Origin: Erythrobacter sp. KY5
GTDB taxonomy: Bacteria > Pseudomonadota > Alphaproteobacteria > Sphingomonadales > Sphingomonadaceae
Length of the DNA stretch: 64,000 nucleotides
Assembly (NCBI RefSeq): GCF_003264115.1
Contig: NZ_CP021912.1
Span: 186,001-250,000 of the forward strand
Direction: 5' to 3'
In this document: one piece after another, positions 13,235 to 22,851 of the stretch
Layout of the letters: each line of letters begins with the position of its first letter
Numbering within the stretch: position 1 is the first letter of the stretch
Translations under genes and position numbers: made by a program
The notes under the pieces: model-generated
The model's database searches: none
Told to the model about the DNA's origin: nothing
What the model saw: the letters and a program-made list of their open reading frames with translations, nothing else

Positions 13235-14051
13235 TCACCTCGCGCTGCGGGAACGGGATGGTAAGGCCGACTTCATCGAATTTGGTCTTGGCGGCTTCGG
13301 TGAGGTCCCACGAAAGCCCGACATAATCTGCCGTGCTGCACCAGACGCGAAGGCCGATGCCGACCGAGCTGTCATCAAGCGAATTAACGAAAGCCTGCGG
13401 AGCAGGATCGTCGAGCACGCGCTCATCGGCGTCGGCCAGGTCGAGCAGGGTCTGGCGCGCCTGCTCCATGCTGTCGCCATAGCCGATCCCAACGACCAGT
13501 TCGAACCGGCGGACAGGGTGGCGGCTGAAATTGACTATGGCTTTGTTCCACAACTCGTTGTTGGGCATCATCACGAAAAGCCCGTCAAACTGCTTGAGCT
13601 CGGTGGTGAACAGGCCGATCTGCTGAACCACTCCGGTGATAGGGCCGACCGTGATCGCCTCGCCCACGCGGAACGGTTTCTGGACAAGGATCATGACGCC
13701 AGAGGCGACATTGCTGAGCGTCCCTTGAAGCGCGAGCCCCACCGCGAGCGCCATACCGCCGAGCGCGGCAATGATACTGGTGGTCTCGACCCCGAACTGG
13801 GTGAGGACAGTCACACCAAGGACCACCCAAAGCGCGTACTTGATAAGGCTTGCGAGCAGGCTTGCGACACTGGGGTCGAGCTTGTCCGACCTGGTCAGCG
13901 CGTTTGAGACAAACCGCGAAATCAGGCCTGCAATCACAAGCCCGATCACCAGCACGGCAATCGCGCCAATGATCTCCATCAGATTGAGCCGCAGCCAGAC
14001 AAATATCTGTTCGGGGATGGTCAGTGCGGAAATCTCTGCATCGAATGTCAT
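13215..14051 (-). CDS. MscS-family mechanosensitive channel (short form)
   Basis: A 278-aa small-conductance mechanosensitive channel with three N-terminal membrane helices and the diagnostic pore-lining TM3 (IAALGGMALAVGLALQGTLS), followed by VASGVMILVQKPFRVGEAIT and the cytoplasmic beta/alpha domain with MPNNELWNKAIVNFSRHP. Length and order match E. coli MscS. It protects the cell from lysis on hypo-osmotic shock. The ATG at 14051 gives the usual N-terminus; an in-frame TTG lies 21 nt upstream. It converges with the MATE gene, overlapping by 20 bp. This is the first of four MscS-family genes in the window. Confidence 0.93.
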   Translation of the reverse strand: MTFDAEISALTIPEQIFVWLRLNLMEIIGAIAVLVIGLVIAGLISRFVSNALTRSDKLDPSVASLLASLIKYALWVVLGVTVLTQFGVETTSIIAALGGMALAVGLALQGTLSNVASGVMILVQKPFRVGEAITVGPITGVVQQIGLFTTELKQFDGLFVMMPNNELWNKAIVNFSRHPVRRFELVVGIGYGDSMEQARQTLLDLADADERVLDDPAPQAFVNSLDDSSVGIGLRVWCSTADYVGLSWDLTEAAKTKFDEVGLTIPFPQREVTTRAAA

Positions 14052-14231
14052 TGCGAAGGAAGCCTCGGTCAATTTGTAACGCGCGCGGATGAGCCAGCGC
14101 TGGATAGGAACGCCGCTGAATTCAGGCGGTTTCGGGAAAAGTTTGTGCGCTCCCTAACCACTTGGAGCGTGCATGGCCAACCGGGGCGAAAAATAGCGCC
14201 CATGGCGGCGCAATTTTTTCATGAACAATCC

Positions 14232-14295
14232 TTGACTCATGAACCTCGCACAACCATCTGCGCTGCCGTTGGCACTCTCACGCCGAGAGTGCCAA
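14232..14295 (+). promoter_or_regulatory. groESL promoter and CIRCE operator
   Basis: A perfect CIRCE element, TTGGCACTC-N9-GAGTGCCAA, occupies 14269-14295 and is the binding site of the HrcA heat-shock repressor. Just upstream CTTGACT (14231-14237) and CATCTG (14255-14260) with 17 bp spacing form the likely promoter. CTTGA at the -35 also suits the sigma-32 class of alphaproteobacteria, so dual HrcA and sigma-32 control is possible. hrcA is not in this window. Confidence 0.9.
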
Positions 14296-14332
14296 AACCG
14301 TAATTTTCAACCTAGCAAGAAAGGTCATTGAA

Positions 14333-14620
14333 ATGGCATTTCGTCCCCTGCACGACCGCGTGGTCGTCCGTCGCATCGAAGCCGACACCAAGACCGCCGG
14401 TGGCATCATTATCCCCGACTCAGCACAGGAAAAGCCGAGCGAAGGCGAAATCGTCTCCGTTGGCGAAGGCGCACGTGACGATGACGGCGACCGCATTCCG
14501 CTGGACGTCAAGGCCGGCGACCGCGTGCTTTTCGGCAAGTGGTCCGGAACCGAAGTCAAGATCGACGGCGAAGACCTGCTGATCATGAAGGAAAGCGACA
14601 TCATGGGGATCATCGGCTGA
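14333..14620 (+). CDS. groES: Co-chaperonin GroES
   Basis: A 95-aa GroES that caps GroEL and helps fold proteins in the cytoplasm. It begins [20 protein letters not shown] and has the mobile loop ([20 protein letters not shown]) and the C-terminal [18 protein letters not shown]. The length is standard. The ATG at 14333 is preceded by AGAAAGG. groEL starts 53 bp downstream, and both lie behind the CIRCE element at 14269-14295. Confidence 0.98.
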   Translation: MAFRPLHDRVVVRRIEADTKTAGGIIIPDSAQEKPSEGEIVSVGEGARDDDGDRIPLDVKAGDRVLFGKWSGTEVKIDGEDLLIMKESDIMGIIG

Positions 14621-14643
14621 GCCGAGACCCGCACGCTTTCTAG

Positions 14644-16326
<1,683 letters not shown>

Positions 16327-16352
16327 GTCACTCACGCACCGACGCTTAGAAG

Positions 16353-16385
16353 AGGCCTCGGCGACACGTTCGCCGGGGCCTTTTT
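16353..16385 (+). terminator. Rho-independent terminator after groEL
   Basis: AGGCCTCGGCGA (16353-16364) pairs with TCGCCGGGGCCT (16370-16381) with one mismatch, followed by TTTT. Confidence 0.85.
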
Positions 16386-16445
16386 CATGCATGCAATGCA
16401 ACCACGTGCGAGCTCGCGCGTTAGGTAGCAAAGGAGACAGATACC

Positions 16446-16853
16446 ATGAAACTGCCACAGAACGCTCACGTCGCCGTCGTCGATGGAGAGACCTTCTTGT
16501 TGTTCCGCAACGAGGGAAAGTTGTTTGAGCCCAAGCTTCGCAAGGAAGACAGCCCCGATCTCGACATCACCAATTTCAGCGCAGGCGTGCGCCACCAGGA
16601 TGATATCGGACAGGAACTCGGTCGCACCCAGCTCGATGAACTTGCGCATGGAGCAGCGGTCGCAGAATGGCTGAGCGCGAAGGCGGTATCGGGCGAACTG
16701 GACGACGTTCTGATTATCGCCGACCCCAAGTCACTGGGCGAAATGCGCAACCACTACCACAGCGAGTTGAAGAAGCGCGTCGTGGGCGAGATTGACAAGA
16801 CCCTGACAAACCAGCCCGTCGAAAAGATCGAGCAAGCAATCACCGCCGCCTGA
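16446..16853 (+). CDS. Host-attachment-family protein
   Basis: A 135-aa protein resembling the family described as required for attachment to host cells, first named in plant-associated alphaproteobacteria. It starts MKLPQNAHVAVVDGETFLLF and contains DELAHGAAVAEWLSAKAVSG and the conserved LIIADPKSLGEMRNHYHSEL region, then VVGEIDKTLTNQPVEKIEQA. There is no signal peptide or membrane segment, so it is cytoplasmic. The family fold recalls the C-terminal domain of release-factor-like proteins, but no activity is established to my knowledge. It forms its own transcription unit, with a terminator-like hairpin at 16877-16913. The name reflects family history, not shown function. Confidence 0.75.
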   Translation: MKLPQNAHVAVVDGETFLLFRNEGKLFEPKLRKEDSPDLDITNFSAGVRHQDDIGQELGRTQLDELAHGAAVAEWLSAKAVSGELDDVLIIADPKSLGEMRNHYHSELKKRVVGEIDKTLTNQPVEKIEQAITAA

Positions 16854-16876
16854 CTGCGGCTCCGCTCCGATCAGCA

Positions 16877-16913
16877 CGCCCCGCGCGGATTCCCATCCGG
16901 CGGGGCGCCTTTC
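16877..16913 (+). terminator. Terminator-like hairpin after the host-attachment gene
   Basis: CGCCCCGCGCGGAT (16877-16890) and ATCCGGCGGGGCG (16895-16907) pair with a one-base bulge around a TCCC loop, followed by CCTTTCATT. The U-run is short. Confidence 0.6.
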
Positions 16914-16930
16914 ATTAACCATCTAATTTC

Positions 16931-16959
16931 TTGACGGTTTTCCGACCTGCCCGTAACGC
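16931..16959 (+). promoter_or_regulatory. Candidate promoter upstream of the RNA-ligase leader
   Basis: TTGACG (16931-16936), 17 bp, TAACGC (16954-16959). The -10 is weak and overlaps the left arm of the outermost stem (16957-16965) of the structured region that follows. If it is used, transcription would start near 16966, two bases before an ATG. The promoter call is tentative. Confidence 0.4.
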
Positions 16960-17050
16960 ACGCCGCCATGTGCAAGACTGTCCACTTCGTCGCCATCAAT
17001 GGCGGTAACGCCTCGGAAGATCGTTCTTCCGGGGAAGTGGTCGGCGTGCG
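16957..17050 (+). ncRNA. Candidate structured RNA upstream of the RNA ligase gene
   Basis: Ninety-four bases fold into nested perfect or near-perfect stems: P1 CGCACGCCG/CGGCGTGCG (16957-16965 with 17042-17050, 9 bp); P2 CCACTTC/GAAGTGG (16982-16988 with 17034-17040, 7 bp); P3 CGCCA-TCAA-TGGCG (16990-17003); and P4 CCTCGGAAGA-TCGT-TCTTCCGGGG (17011-17034, 10 bp with one G-U, sharing G17034 with P2). P2 enclosing P3 and P4 forms a three-way junction. It lies in the gap before a T4 Rnl1-type RNA ligase and is followed by a terminator-like hairpin at 17071-17105. It matches no tRNA, and I recognise no known RNA family. Alternatives are a cis-regulatory leader, a free small RNA, or a ligase substrate. 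Confidence 0.5.
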
Positions 17051-17057
17051 CATGTAA
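16968..17057 (+). CDS. Possible 29-codon leader ORF within the structured region
   Basis: An ATG at 16968 opens 29 codons (beginning MCKTVHFVAINGG, ending GVRM) to a TAA at 17055. No Shine-Dalgarno precedes it. It would have to be read from a leaderless message, which the candidate promoter at 16931-16959 would give. The reading frame may be fortuitous, because the sequence is already accounted for by base-paired stems. Confidence 0.2.
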   Translation: MCKTVHFVAINGGNASEDRSSGEVVGVRM

Positions 17058-17070
17058 TACAAGCAGCATA

Positions 17071-17105
17071 GATCACTTCGCCAGCGGATTGGCGGATTGA
17101 TCTTT
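17071..17105 (+). terminator. Terminator-like hairpin between the structured RNA and the RNA ligase gene
   Basis: Arms 17071-17083 (GATCACTTCGCCA) and 17090-17102 (TGGCGGATTGATC) form a 13-bp stem with one mismatch and one G-U pair around a 6-nt loop, followed at once by TTTT. It sits 60 bp before the ligase ATG at 17166. It could end a small RNA or attenuate transcription into the ligase gene. Confidence 0.55.
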
Positions 17106-17165
17106 TGCAAAGCTCTCCCCGTCATCGCTCTGGTCACGTGATCTTCTCAATCAAGGGAAGTAAAG

Positions 17166-18329
17166 ATGACTATCATACACAAACCGCCAAGCCTGCCGCA
17201 CCTTGCGCGCCAGCTGGACTTTGACACTCTGCTCTCGCAGCTCGAAGACGCGCGTGCGCAAAAGGCGATCTACGCCAGGGGCCACGATGAAATGCCGGGC
17301 CTGCTGATCTGGAACTACACGAACAAGTGCGTCTACGACAAAATGTGGACGCCGATCAGCATGCATGCGCGAGGCCTGATCATGGACATGGAAAAGCGGG
17401 AAGTCGTGGCGACGCCTTTCCCAAAGTTCTTCAACGTGTCCGAGGCCGGCGAAGGGATGACCTTGCCTGACAGGCCTTTCGAAGTTTTCGAGAAGCTAGA
17501 TGGAAGCCTGATCATCTTGTTCCATTGGCATGGCCGCTGGCATGCAGCGACCCGCGGGGCGCTGCGGACCGAGCAGGCGCAATGGGCAGAACAATGGCTA
17601 GCCGACAAGGACCTGTCCGCACTCACGCCGGGCGTCACATATCTGTGCGAGGCCATCTATCCGGGAAACCGGATCGTGATCGAGTATGCCGAAAGCGGTC
17701 TTGTTCTTCTGTCAGCTTACGATGCTGAAGGTTTCGAACTGAGCGCGAAGGCCACGTATGCGACGGCCCAAGTGCTCGGCTGGAAAGCGGCCAAGCGCTA
17801 TGCTTTCGACAATGTCGATGAACTGTTCGCTTCAGCTCAAGCTTTGCCCGAAAGCGAGGAAGGATACATCCTGCGCTTCGATGACGGGCATCGCCTCAAG
17901 CTGAAGGGCAGCGCGTATTGCCGCGTCCACGCGTTGATCTCTCGCATCACACCGCTGGCGATCTGGGAATTGATGCAAGCGGGCGATGATCTGGAAAACG
18001 TTCGCAAACAGATACCGGAGGAGTTCTGGACAGATTTCGACCGGATTGCAGAGCTGATCCAGAGCCGGATCAACGATCGGATCGCGCGGGTAATGGAACA
18101 CGCGGAGCTTCTGAAGGGTGCGTCCGACAAGGAAGTCGGCCTTGCGCTCCCGAGCCTGCCCGAAGACGTGCGGGGGCTTATTTTCATCGCCCGCAAGATC
18201 GACGGACCTCTCATCGAGGACCGCAAGGCACGGCAATCGCTGTTCCGCGAGGTGCGGCCGACCTTGAACGTTCTGGAAGGCTATGAGCCATCCTATGCCC
18301 TCTCCCGCTCGATCCAGAGCGGCGAATGA
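17166..18329 (+). CDS. T4 Rnl1-type ATP-dependent RNA ligase
   Basis: A 387-aa RNA ligase that should join 5'-phosphate and 3'-OH RNA ends through a lysyl-AMP intermediate. The nucleotidyltransferase motifs match T4 RNA ligase 1: motif I FEKLDGSLI with nucleophile Lys110; ARGLIMDM (residues 68-75) and FPKFFN (85-90), as in the T4 N-terminal region; motif III LCEAIYPGNRIVIEY (160-174); motif IV EEGYILRF (231-238); and motif V LKLKG (244-248). All key residues are present, so it looks active. The C-terminal ~130 residues are helical, as in Rnl1. The ATG at 17166 follows AAGGGAAG. No phage genes and no polynucleotide kinase are adjacent. The only partner in view is the structured upstream RNA. 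A terminator follows at 18342. Confidence 0.9.
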   Translation: MTIIHKPPSLPHLARQLDFDTLLSQLEDARAQKAIYARGHDEMPGLLIWNYTNKCVYDKMWTPISMHARGLIMDMEKREVVATPFPKFFNVSEAGEGMTLPDRPFEVFEKLDGSLIILFHWHGRWHAATRGALRTEQAQWAEQWLADKDLSALTPGVTYLCEAIYPGNRIVIEYAESGLVLLSAYDAEGFELSAKATYATAQVLGWKAAKRYAFDNVDELFASAQALPESEEGYILRFDDGHRLKLKGSAYCRVHALISRITPLAIWELMQAGDDLENVRKQIPEEFWTDFDRIAELIQSRINDRIARVMEHAELLKGASDKEVGLALPSLPEDVRGLIFIARKIDGPLIEDRKARQSLFREVRPTLNVLEGYEPSYALSRSIQSGE

Positions 18330-18341
18330 GCCCACTCTGAG

Positions 18342-18375
18342 AACCCCGGAGGACATTCGTCTTCCGGGGTTTTTC
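18342..18375 (+). terminator. Rho-independent terminator after the RNA ligase
   Basis: AACCCCGGAGGA (18342-18353) and TCTTCCGGGGTT (18360-18371) pair over 12 bp with one G-U, followed by TTTT. Confidence 0.85.
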
Positions 18376-18453
18376 GTTGGTCGATTGGTCCCCTTCCCAA
18401 CCATCGCGACCTGCCGCATAACGCCGCGCAGTTTCACGTAGAGGGGAAATCCA

Positions 18454-20292
18454 TTGAGAACGAAGTTTGCCGCACTGCTGCTCGCATCGGTTGCGCTTGC
18501 AGGTTGCGACGGCATGATGTCGCCAGCCGCGACCATCGAATGCGCCACCACCCAGACCGAATGCCTTAACGAGTGGTTCGACGCCAAGTTCGAGGAAGAG
18601 CTAGCGTTCAGCCCGCTGCGCATGACCTCACTCGGCATCAAGACCGACTATGACAAGATCGATGACCTCTCGGTCGAGGCTCAGATGGAACAGGTGGAAT
18701 GGTGGCAGAATGCCGCTGCCGAGATGGAAGCGAATTTCGACTATGACGAGCTCTCGCGCGATGCGCAGCTGTCATACGACATGTTCAAGTACCGCGCCGA
18801 GCGTGCCGCAGCCTCAGCCGAGTTCGTGGAACAGAATTACATCCTCGACCAGATGAACGGCGCTCACACCTTCCTGCCAAGCTTCATGCTCAGCCAGCAC
18901 ACGGTCGAAAGTGAAAGCGACATGGCGGCGTTCATTTCGCGCCTCAGCGGGATCGGCACCGCGATGGACCAACTGCTCGCGAACGCCCAGACCAACGCTG
19001 AGGCAGGCACGCGCCCGCCCCGCTTCGCTTACAATGCCGTTATCGCGGAGAGCGAAAAGATCATCACCGGCGCGCCGTTCGATGAGGGCGAGCCCTCGGC
19101 GTTGTGGACCGGTGTAGAGGGCCATCTGGCGAAGCTGGTCGAAGACGAAACCATAACTCAGGAACGCGCCGATGAACTCCGCGAAGAGGCCCGCGCCGCG
19201 CTGACGGACGATCTTGCTCCGGCCTATCAGCGAGTGATTGACTGGTTCGAGGAAGACCTTCCCAATTCCGACGAGGAAGCGCGCGGCGTCGATGCACTCA
19301 CCAATGGCGCGGCCTATTACGCCGACAGCCTCAAAGCGATGACCACCACCGATCTTACGGCAGATGAAATCCACGAGCTGGGCCTTGCCGAAGTCGCGCG
19401 CATTCGCGGCGAGATGGAAGCCATCATGCAAAAGACCGGTTTTGAAGGGACCCTGCAGGAGTTCTTCCTATTCACCCGCGACGATCCGCAATTCTTCTTC
19501 TCCAACGACGAAGCAGGCGCGCAGGACTATATCGACCGGGCAAAGATGCACATCGATGAGCTGACCGAGCGGCTTCCCGAATTCTTTGGCCGGCTTCCGA
19601 AGGCCGCGCTTGAGGTGCGCCGGGTCGAACCGTTCCGCGAACAGGATGGCGCTGCGCAGCATTATCGCCCGGGCACGCCCGATGGTTCGCGACCTGGTGT
19701 GTACTACGCTCACCTGTCGGACATGACGGCAATGCCGATCCCGCCGCTGGAGGCGATCGCCTATCACGAAGGCAATCCCGGGCATCACATGCAGGTCTCG
19801 ATCGCACAGGAGCTTGAAGGCGTGCCCAAGTTCCGCGCACAGGGCGGGTTTATCTCGGCCTATGGCGAAGGCTGGGCGCTTTATTCAGAAGCACTCGCCA
19901 AAGAGATGGGCGGTTATGAGGATCCCTACTCCGATTTCGGCCGCCTGCAGAGCGAGATGTGGCGTGCCATCCGCCTTGTGGTTGACACTGGTATCCATTC
20001 GAAGGGCTGGACCGAGGATCAGGCGGTTCAGTACTGTCTCGAAAACTCGCCCAATCCCGAAACCGTGGCGCGCAGCGAAGTGCAGCGCTACTTCGTGCTT
20101 CCGGGACAGGCGACCAGCTACAAGATCGGGATGATCCGTATCCAGGAACTTCGCAAGAAAGCGGAAGAAGAACTGGGCGAGGACTTTGATATTCGCGGTT
20201 TCCACGACACCGTTCTCGGTGGTGGCTCGGTACCGCTGCCGCTGCTTGAGAAGCAGGTCGACAACTGGATCGCATCGGTCAAGGAAAGCTGA
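18454..20292 (+). CDS. DUF885-family zinc-metallopeptidase-like lipoprotein
   Basis: A 612-aa envelope lipoprotein. The signal peptide ends in the lipobox LAGC (Cys at about residue 19), so it is probably anchored to the outer membrane or exported. The family mark is AYHEGNPGHHMQ (around residue 437), an HExxGHH-like metal-binding motif found in DUF885 proteins, followed by YGEGWALYSEALAKEMGGYE. The C-terminal VQRYFVLPGQATSYKIGM segment is also typical. A peptidase or dipeptidase role is inferred from this motif. I take the TTG at 18454 as start because GAGGGG lies 7 nt upstream and it opens the signal peptide directly; no ATG fits. The gene stands alone between terminators. Confidence 0.85.
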   Translation: MRTKFAALLLASVALAGCDGMMSPAATIECATTQTECLNEWFDAKFEEELAFSPLRMTSLGIKTDYDKIDDLSVEAQMEQVEWWQNAAAEMEANFDYDELSRDAQLSYDMFKYRAERAAASAEFVEQNYILDQMNGAHTFLPSFMLSQHTVESESDMAAFISRLSGIGTAMDQLLANAQTNAEAGTRPPRFAYNAVIAESEKIITGAPFDEGEPSALWTGVEGHLAKLVEDETITQERADELREEARAALTDDLAPAYQRVIDWFEEDLPNSDEEARGVDALTNGAAYYADSLKAMTTTDLTADEIHELGLAEVARIRGEMEAIMQKTGFEGTLQEFFLFTRDDPQFFFSNDEAGAQDYIDRAKMHIDELTERLPEFFGRLPKAALEVRRVEPFREQDGAAQHYRPGTPDGSRPGVYYAHLSDMTAMPIPPLEAIAYHEGNPGHHMQVSIAQELEGVPKFRAQGGFISAYGEGWALYSEALAKEMGGYEDPYSDFGRLQSEMWRAIRLVVDTGIHSKGWTEDQAVQYCLENSPNPETVARSEVQRYFVLPGQATSYKIGMIRIQELRKKAEEELGEDFDIRGFHDTVLGGGSVPLPLLEKQVDNWIASVKES

Positions 20293-20314
20293 CCCGACAC
20301 AACGGCGCAAACAC

Positions 20315-20355
20315 AAAAAGGGCGGGGTAGCCAGTAGCTACCCCGCCCCTTTTTG
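20315..20355. terminator. Bidirectional terminator between convergent genes
   Basis: GGCGGGGTAGC (20321-20331) and GCTACCCCGCC (20337-20347) form a perfect 11-bp stem with A-run and T-run flanks on both sides. It can serve the DUF885 gene (+) and the DUF305/LVIVD gene (-). Confidence 0.9.
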
Positions 20356-20376
20356 TTGCGGCTCAGTTGAGGGCTA

Positions 20377-22746
20377 TCAGCCGCCCGAACGGCTCGCCTC
20401 GGCGGCTTCGATATCGGCTTCCGACCAGATCACCTGCGTCTGGGTCTGCGGGTTGAAGCGCGTGTTGGCATAGGATGCCGCTTCGGCTGCCGCGATCTCG
20501 GCTGCGGTCAGGTACTCGCTCGGCTCAAGCGCGAACACGTCGAGGCCGCGCGTAATCTCGGTGCCGTAGATCCGGCCATTATACCAGTATGACGACCAGA
20601 AACCGCCGACGACCAGCTGCTCATCGTCAATCGCACCGCGATCGAAATATGCGATTTCCATCGGGTTCGCGCTGTCGGTGAAGTCCATCACGCTGATGCC
20701 GCCCTGATACCAGCTCTGCACAAAGATATCGCGACCCGGAACCGGAACAATTGATCCGTTGTGAGCGACGCAGTTTTCATACTCACCCTGCGGACCGGGC
20801 ATCTTGTAGTGGCTGCGGAATTCGAGCTTGCCATCGACAATATCGTAGATCGCATTCGCGCCCCACGTCATCGGGTCAGACGCCTTGCAGCGCGGACGGC
20901 CACCGCCGCCCCATTCGTCGGTGAAGATCACCTTGGTGCCATCATTGTTGAACGTGGCCGAGTGCCAGTAGGCGAAACCCTTGTCGAACACGGCATCGGT
21001 GCGGACCGGGTTGTAGGGGTCCGAGATGTCCATCAGGATGCCGTTACCCGAACAAGCGCCAGCCGCGATGTTCAGCGACGGGAACACGGTGATGTCGTGG
21101 CACTGGTTGGTCTGACGCGTGTTCTGCGCGCCATCCTCGCTTTCGCCGCCTTCCCAAAGGCCTGCGATCTCGCCTGTCGCTGCATCGGCGAACACACGCG
21201 GGCTGCTGACAATGCGGGCGGCTGCCGGGTTGGCCACCGGAATTTCGATCACGTCGATGCTGAACAGTGCTGTCCGACTGTCCGACGGGTTGTCGATGCA
21301 GCGGGCAAGCTCTTCCTGATCGCGGACGCGCGAGGTGCCCGAATTGTAGACGACGATCTTCTCGGCATCCGCGCTCACCACCGAGTGCGTGTGGCTGCCG
21401 CGGCAGGTCTGGACCTGGCCAACCTGGCGAACGGCAGTGAGATCGGAGATATCAAAGATGCGAAGACCGCGGAAGCGCTCTTCACTGACGTCGCCTTCGA
21501 CGCCCTGCAGGCCGCAATCGACGCGGCCACGGGTCTGCTCAACGCTCATCACCAGAAGGTTGTCGACGACCGAAACGTCGCCCTGCCCACCCGGACACAC
21601 GACCGAGGAAAGCAGGTTGGGGACACCATCGTCGCCGAGGCGATAGATGTTGAAGCCGTGATAATTGCCGGTGACCAGAATGTCGTCGAAGAACGCCATG
21701 TCGGTGTTGGCAAAGTCGAGCAGCGGCGAACGTTCCGCAAACTGGGTGAGGCTTTCGCCGTCTTCGTCGGGTTCTGCAACCTCTTGGCTGTCAGCGCCGT
21801 CCGGGTCGACCTCGACCGCGACCACGTCAGATTGGCCCGCTTCGATCAAATTCGCTTCCGCTTCAGCTTCGAGCGCATCGTCCTCATCTTCCTCGCGCGG
21901 CGGAACTACAGCGCGCAGATCAGCGGGGTTTTCCGGATTGAAGAAGCCGGCGGGCTTGGGAAGCGAGACGACCTTGCGCAGGTTCCAGATGGCCTCGCCT
22001 GCATCGGCGAAACCGGGCTTCAGGCCAGCTCGAGGATCGTCCGAAAGGCTCGCCAGAATCTTGTCCATGCGCTCGATCTCGGAGCTTTGATCATTGTCGA
22101 TATCGCCGACGAAGCGGAACAGGATCGGGTCAGCCGCGCTGCCGGGCTGGCGCAGCAATTCCTCGGTCATGTCGATCGCGCCTTCGTGGTGCGCGATCAT
22201 CAAGGTGAGGAACATGCGGTCGAAATCGCTGCCTTCGAGCGTTGCGAGCTCGGCCAACTGCGCTGGCCTTGCCATACCTGCCATCATGGAATGGCCCATC
22301 ATGGCGTGGTTCGAGTGATCCATACCCGCGTGGTCCATACCGGAATGGTCCATACCGACCATGACGGTCTTTTCACCGCGAGCCGCCAGCCATTCGTTCA
22401 TGAACTCGATCTCGTCAGCCTGGCTGGCGAGGATCTTTTCGGCGATCGTCACGACTTCTTCGTTGTTGGTACGATCAGCGACCAGCTGCGACATCTCCAC
22501 CGCCTGCTGGTGGTGTAAGATCATGCCCTGCATGAATGCGACGTCGGCGTTGATGTAGCTCGACTTGGCAATCTCGCTGGCCTCATCTGCGCTCAGGGTC
22601 TTGCTTGCCTGTCCGGGGGCACCCGGTTGAAGGATCGGAGCGGTCTGAGCCATTGCAAGGCTCGACCCCGTCAAAAGCATGGCGGTAACAAGAGAGCGCG
22701 TACCGATAATGGCCGCACGCTCTGCGGCATTGCGTGTGATTGTCAT
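20377..22746 (-). CDS. Secreted DUF305 - LVIVD beta-propeller fusion protein with Met/His-rich linker
   Basis: A 789-aa exported protein with two parts. After a signal peptide (cleavage likely AMA/QT, residue 33), residues ~55-250 form a DUF305 ferritin-like bundle with the paired signatures MQGMILHHQQAVEM (72-85) and LTLMIAHHEGAIDM (180-193). Between these lies a Met/His-rich segment with three MDH repeats (131-145), as in copper-handling proteins. An acidic linker (~300-350) leads to LVIVD-type propeller repeats (for example GNYHGFNIYRL, FRGLRIFDISDLTAVRQVGQ, GNGILMDISDPYNPVRTDAV). Some DUF305 proteins bind copper in the periplasm, so a metal-related role is inferred. The ATG at 22746 opens the signal peptide; the frame is open 20 codons further. 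The upstream region carries an EcfG-type site. Confidence 0.85.
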   Translation of the reverse strand: MTITRNAAERAAIIGTRSLVTAMLLTGSSLAMAQTAPILQPGAPGQASKTLSADEASEIAKSSYINADVAFMQGMILHHQQAVEMSQLVADRTNNEEVVTIAEKILASQADEIEFMNEWLAARGEKTVMVGMDHSGMDHAGMDHSNHAMMGHSMMAGMARPAQLAELATLEGSDFDRMFLTLMIAHHEGAIDMTEELLRQPGSAADPILFRFVGDIDNDQSSEIERMDKILASLSDDPRAGLKPGFADAGEAIWNLRKVVSLPKPAGFFNPENPADLRAVVPPREEDEDDALEAEAEANLIEAGQSDVVAVEVDPDGADSQEVAEPDEDGESLTQFAERSPLLDFANTDMAFFDDILVTGNYHGFNIYRLGDDGVPNLLSSVVCPGGQGDVSVVDNLLVMSVEQTRGRVDCGLQGVEGDVSEERFRGLRIFDISDLTAVRQVGQVQTCRGSHTHSVVSADAEKIVVYNSGTSRVRDQEELARCIDNPSDSRTALFSIDVIEIPVANPAAARIVSSPRVFADAATGEIAGLWEGGESEDGAQNTRQTNQCHDITVFPSLNIAAGACSGNGILMDISDPYNPVRTDAVFDKGFAYWHSATFNNDGTKVIFTDEWGGGGRPRCKASDPMTWGANAIYDIVDGKLEFRSHYKMPGPQGEYENCVAHNGSIVPVPGRDIFVQSWYQGGISVMDFTDSANPMEIAYFDRGAIDDEQLVVGGFWSSYWYNGRIYGTEITRGLDVFALEPSEYLTAAEIAAAEAASYANTRFNPQTQTQVIWSEADIEAAEASRSGG

Positions 22747-22851
22747 GTCAGTCCCTGTTCGCGAAAATAGGTCGGCCTTGCTTGCCGCTTGTCGGTTGAC
22801 AGTCAAGTGGTCGCCGTGAGCAGCCGGTCAAGGATCGACGAAGGCATAACT

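Noticed and set aside
16954..17034. Twister or hammerhead ribozyme in the RNA-ligase leader (TAACGC words)
   Set aside because: TAACGC occurs twice, but the other conserved twister segments are missing, and no hammerhead CTGATGA/GAAA core is present.
16957..17050. tRNA or tRNA-like gene before the RNA ligase
   Set aside because: The fold is a stem with a three-way junction; no T-loop, no acceptor stem with CCA and no anticodon-arm spacing.
20761..22518. 585-codon open frame antisense to the DUF305/LVIVD gene
   Set aside because: The minus-strand protein has a signal peptide and clear domains; the antisense frame has none.
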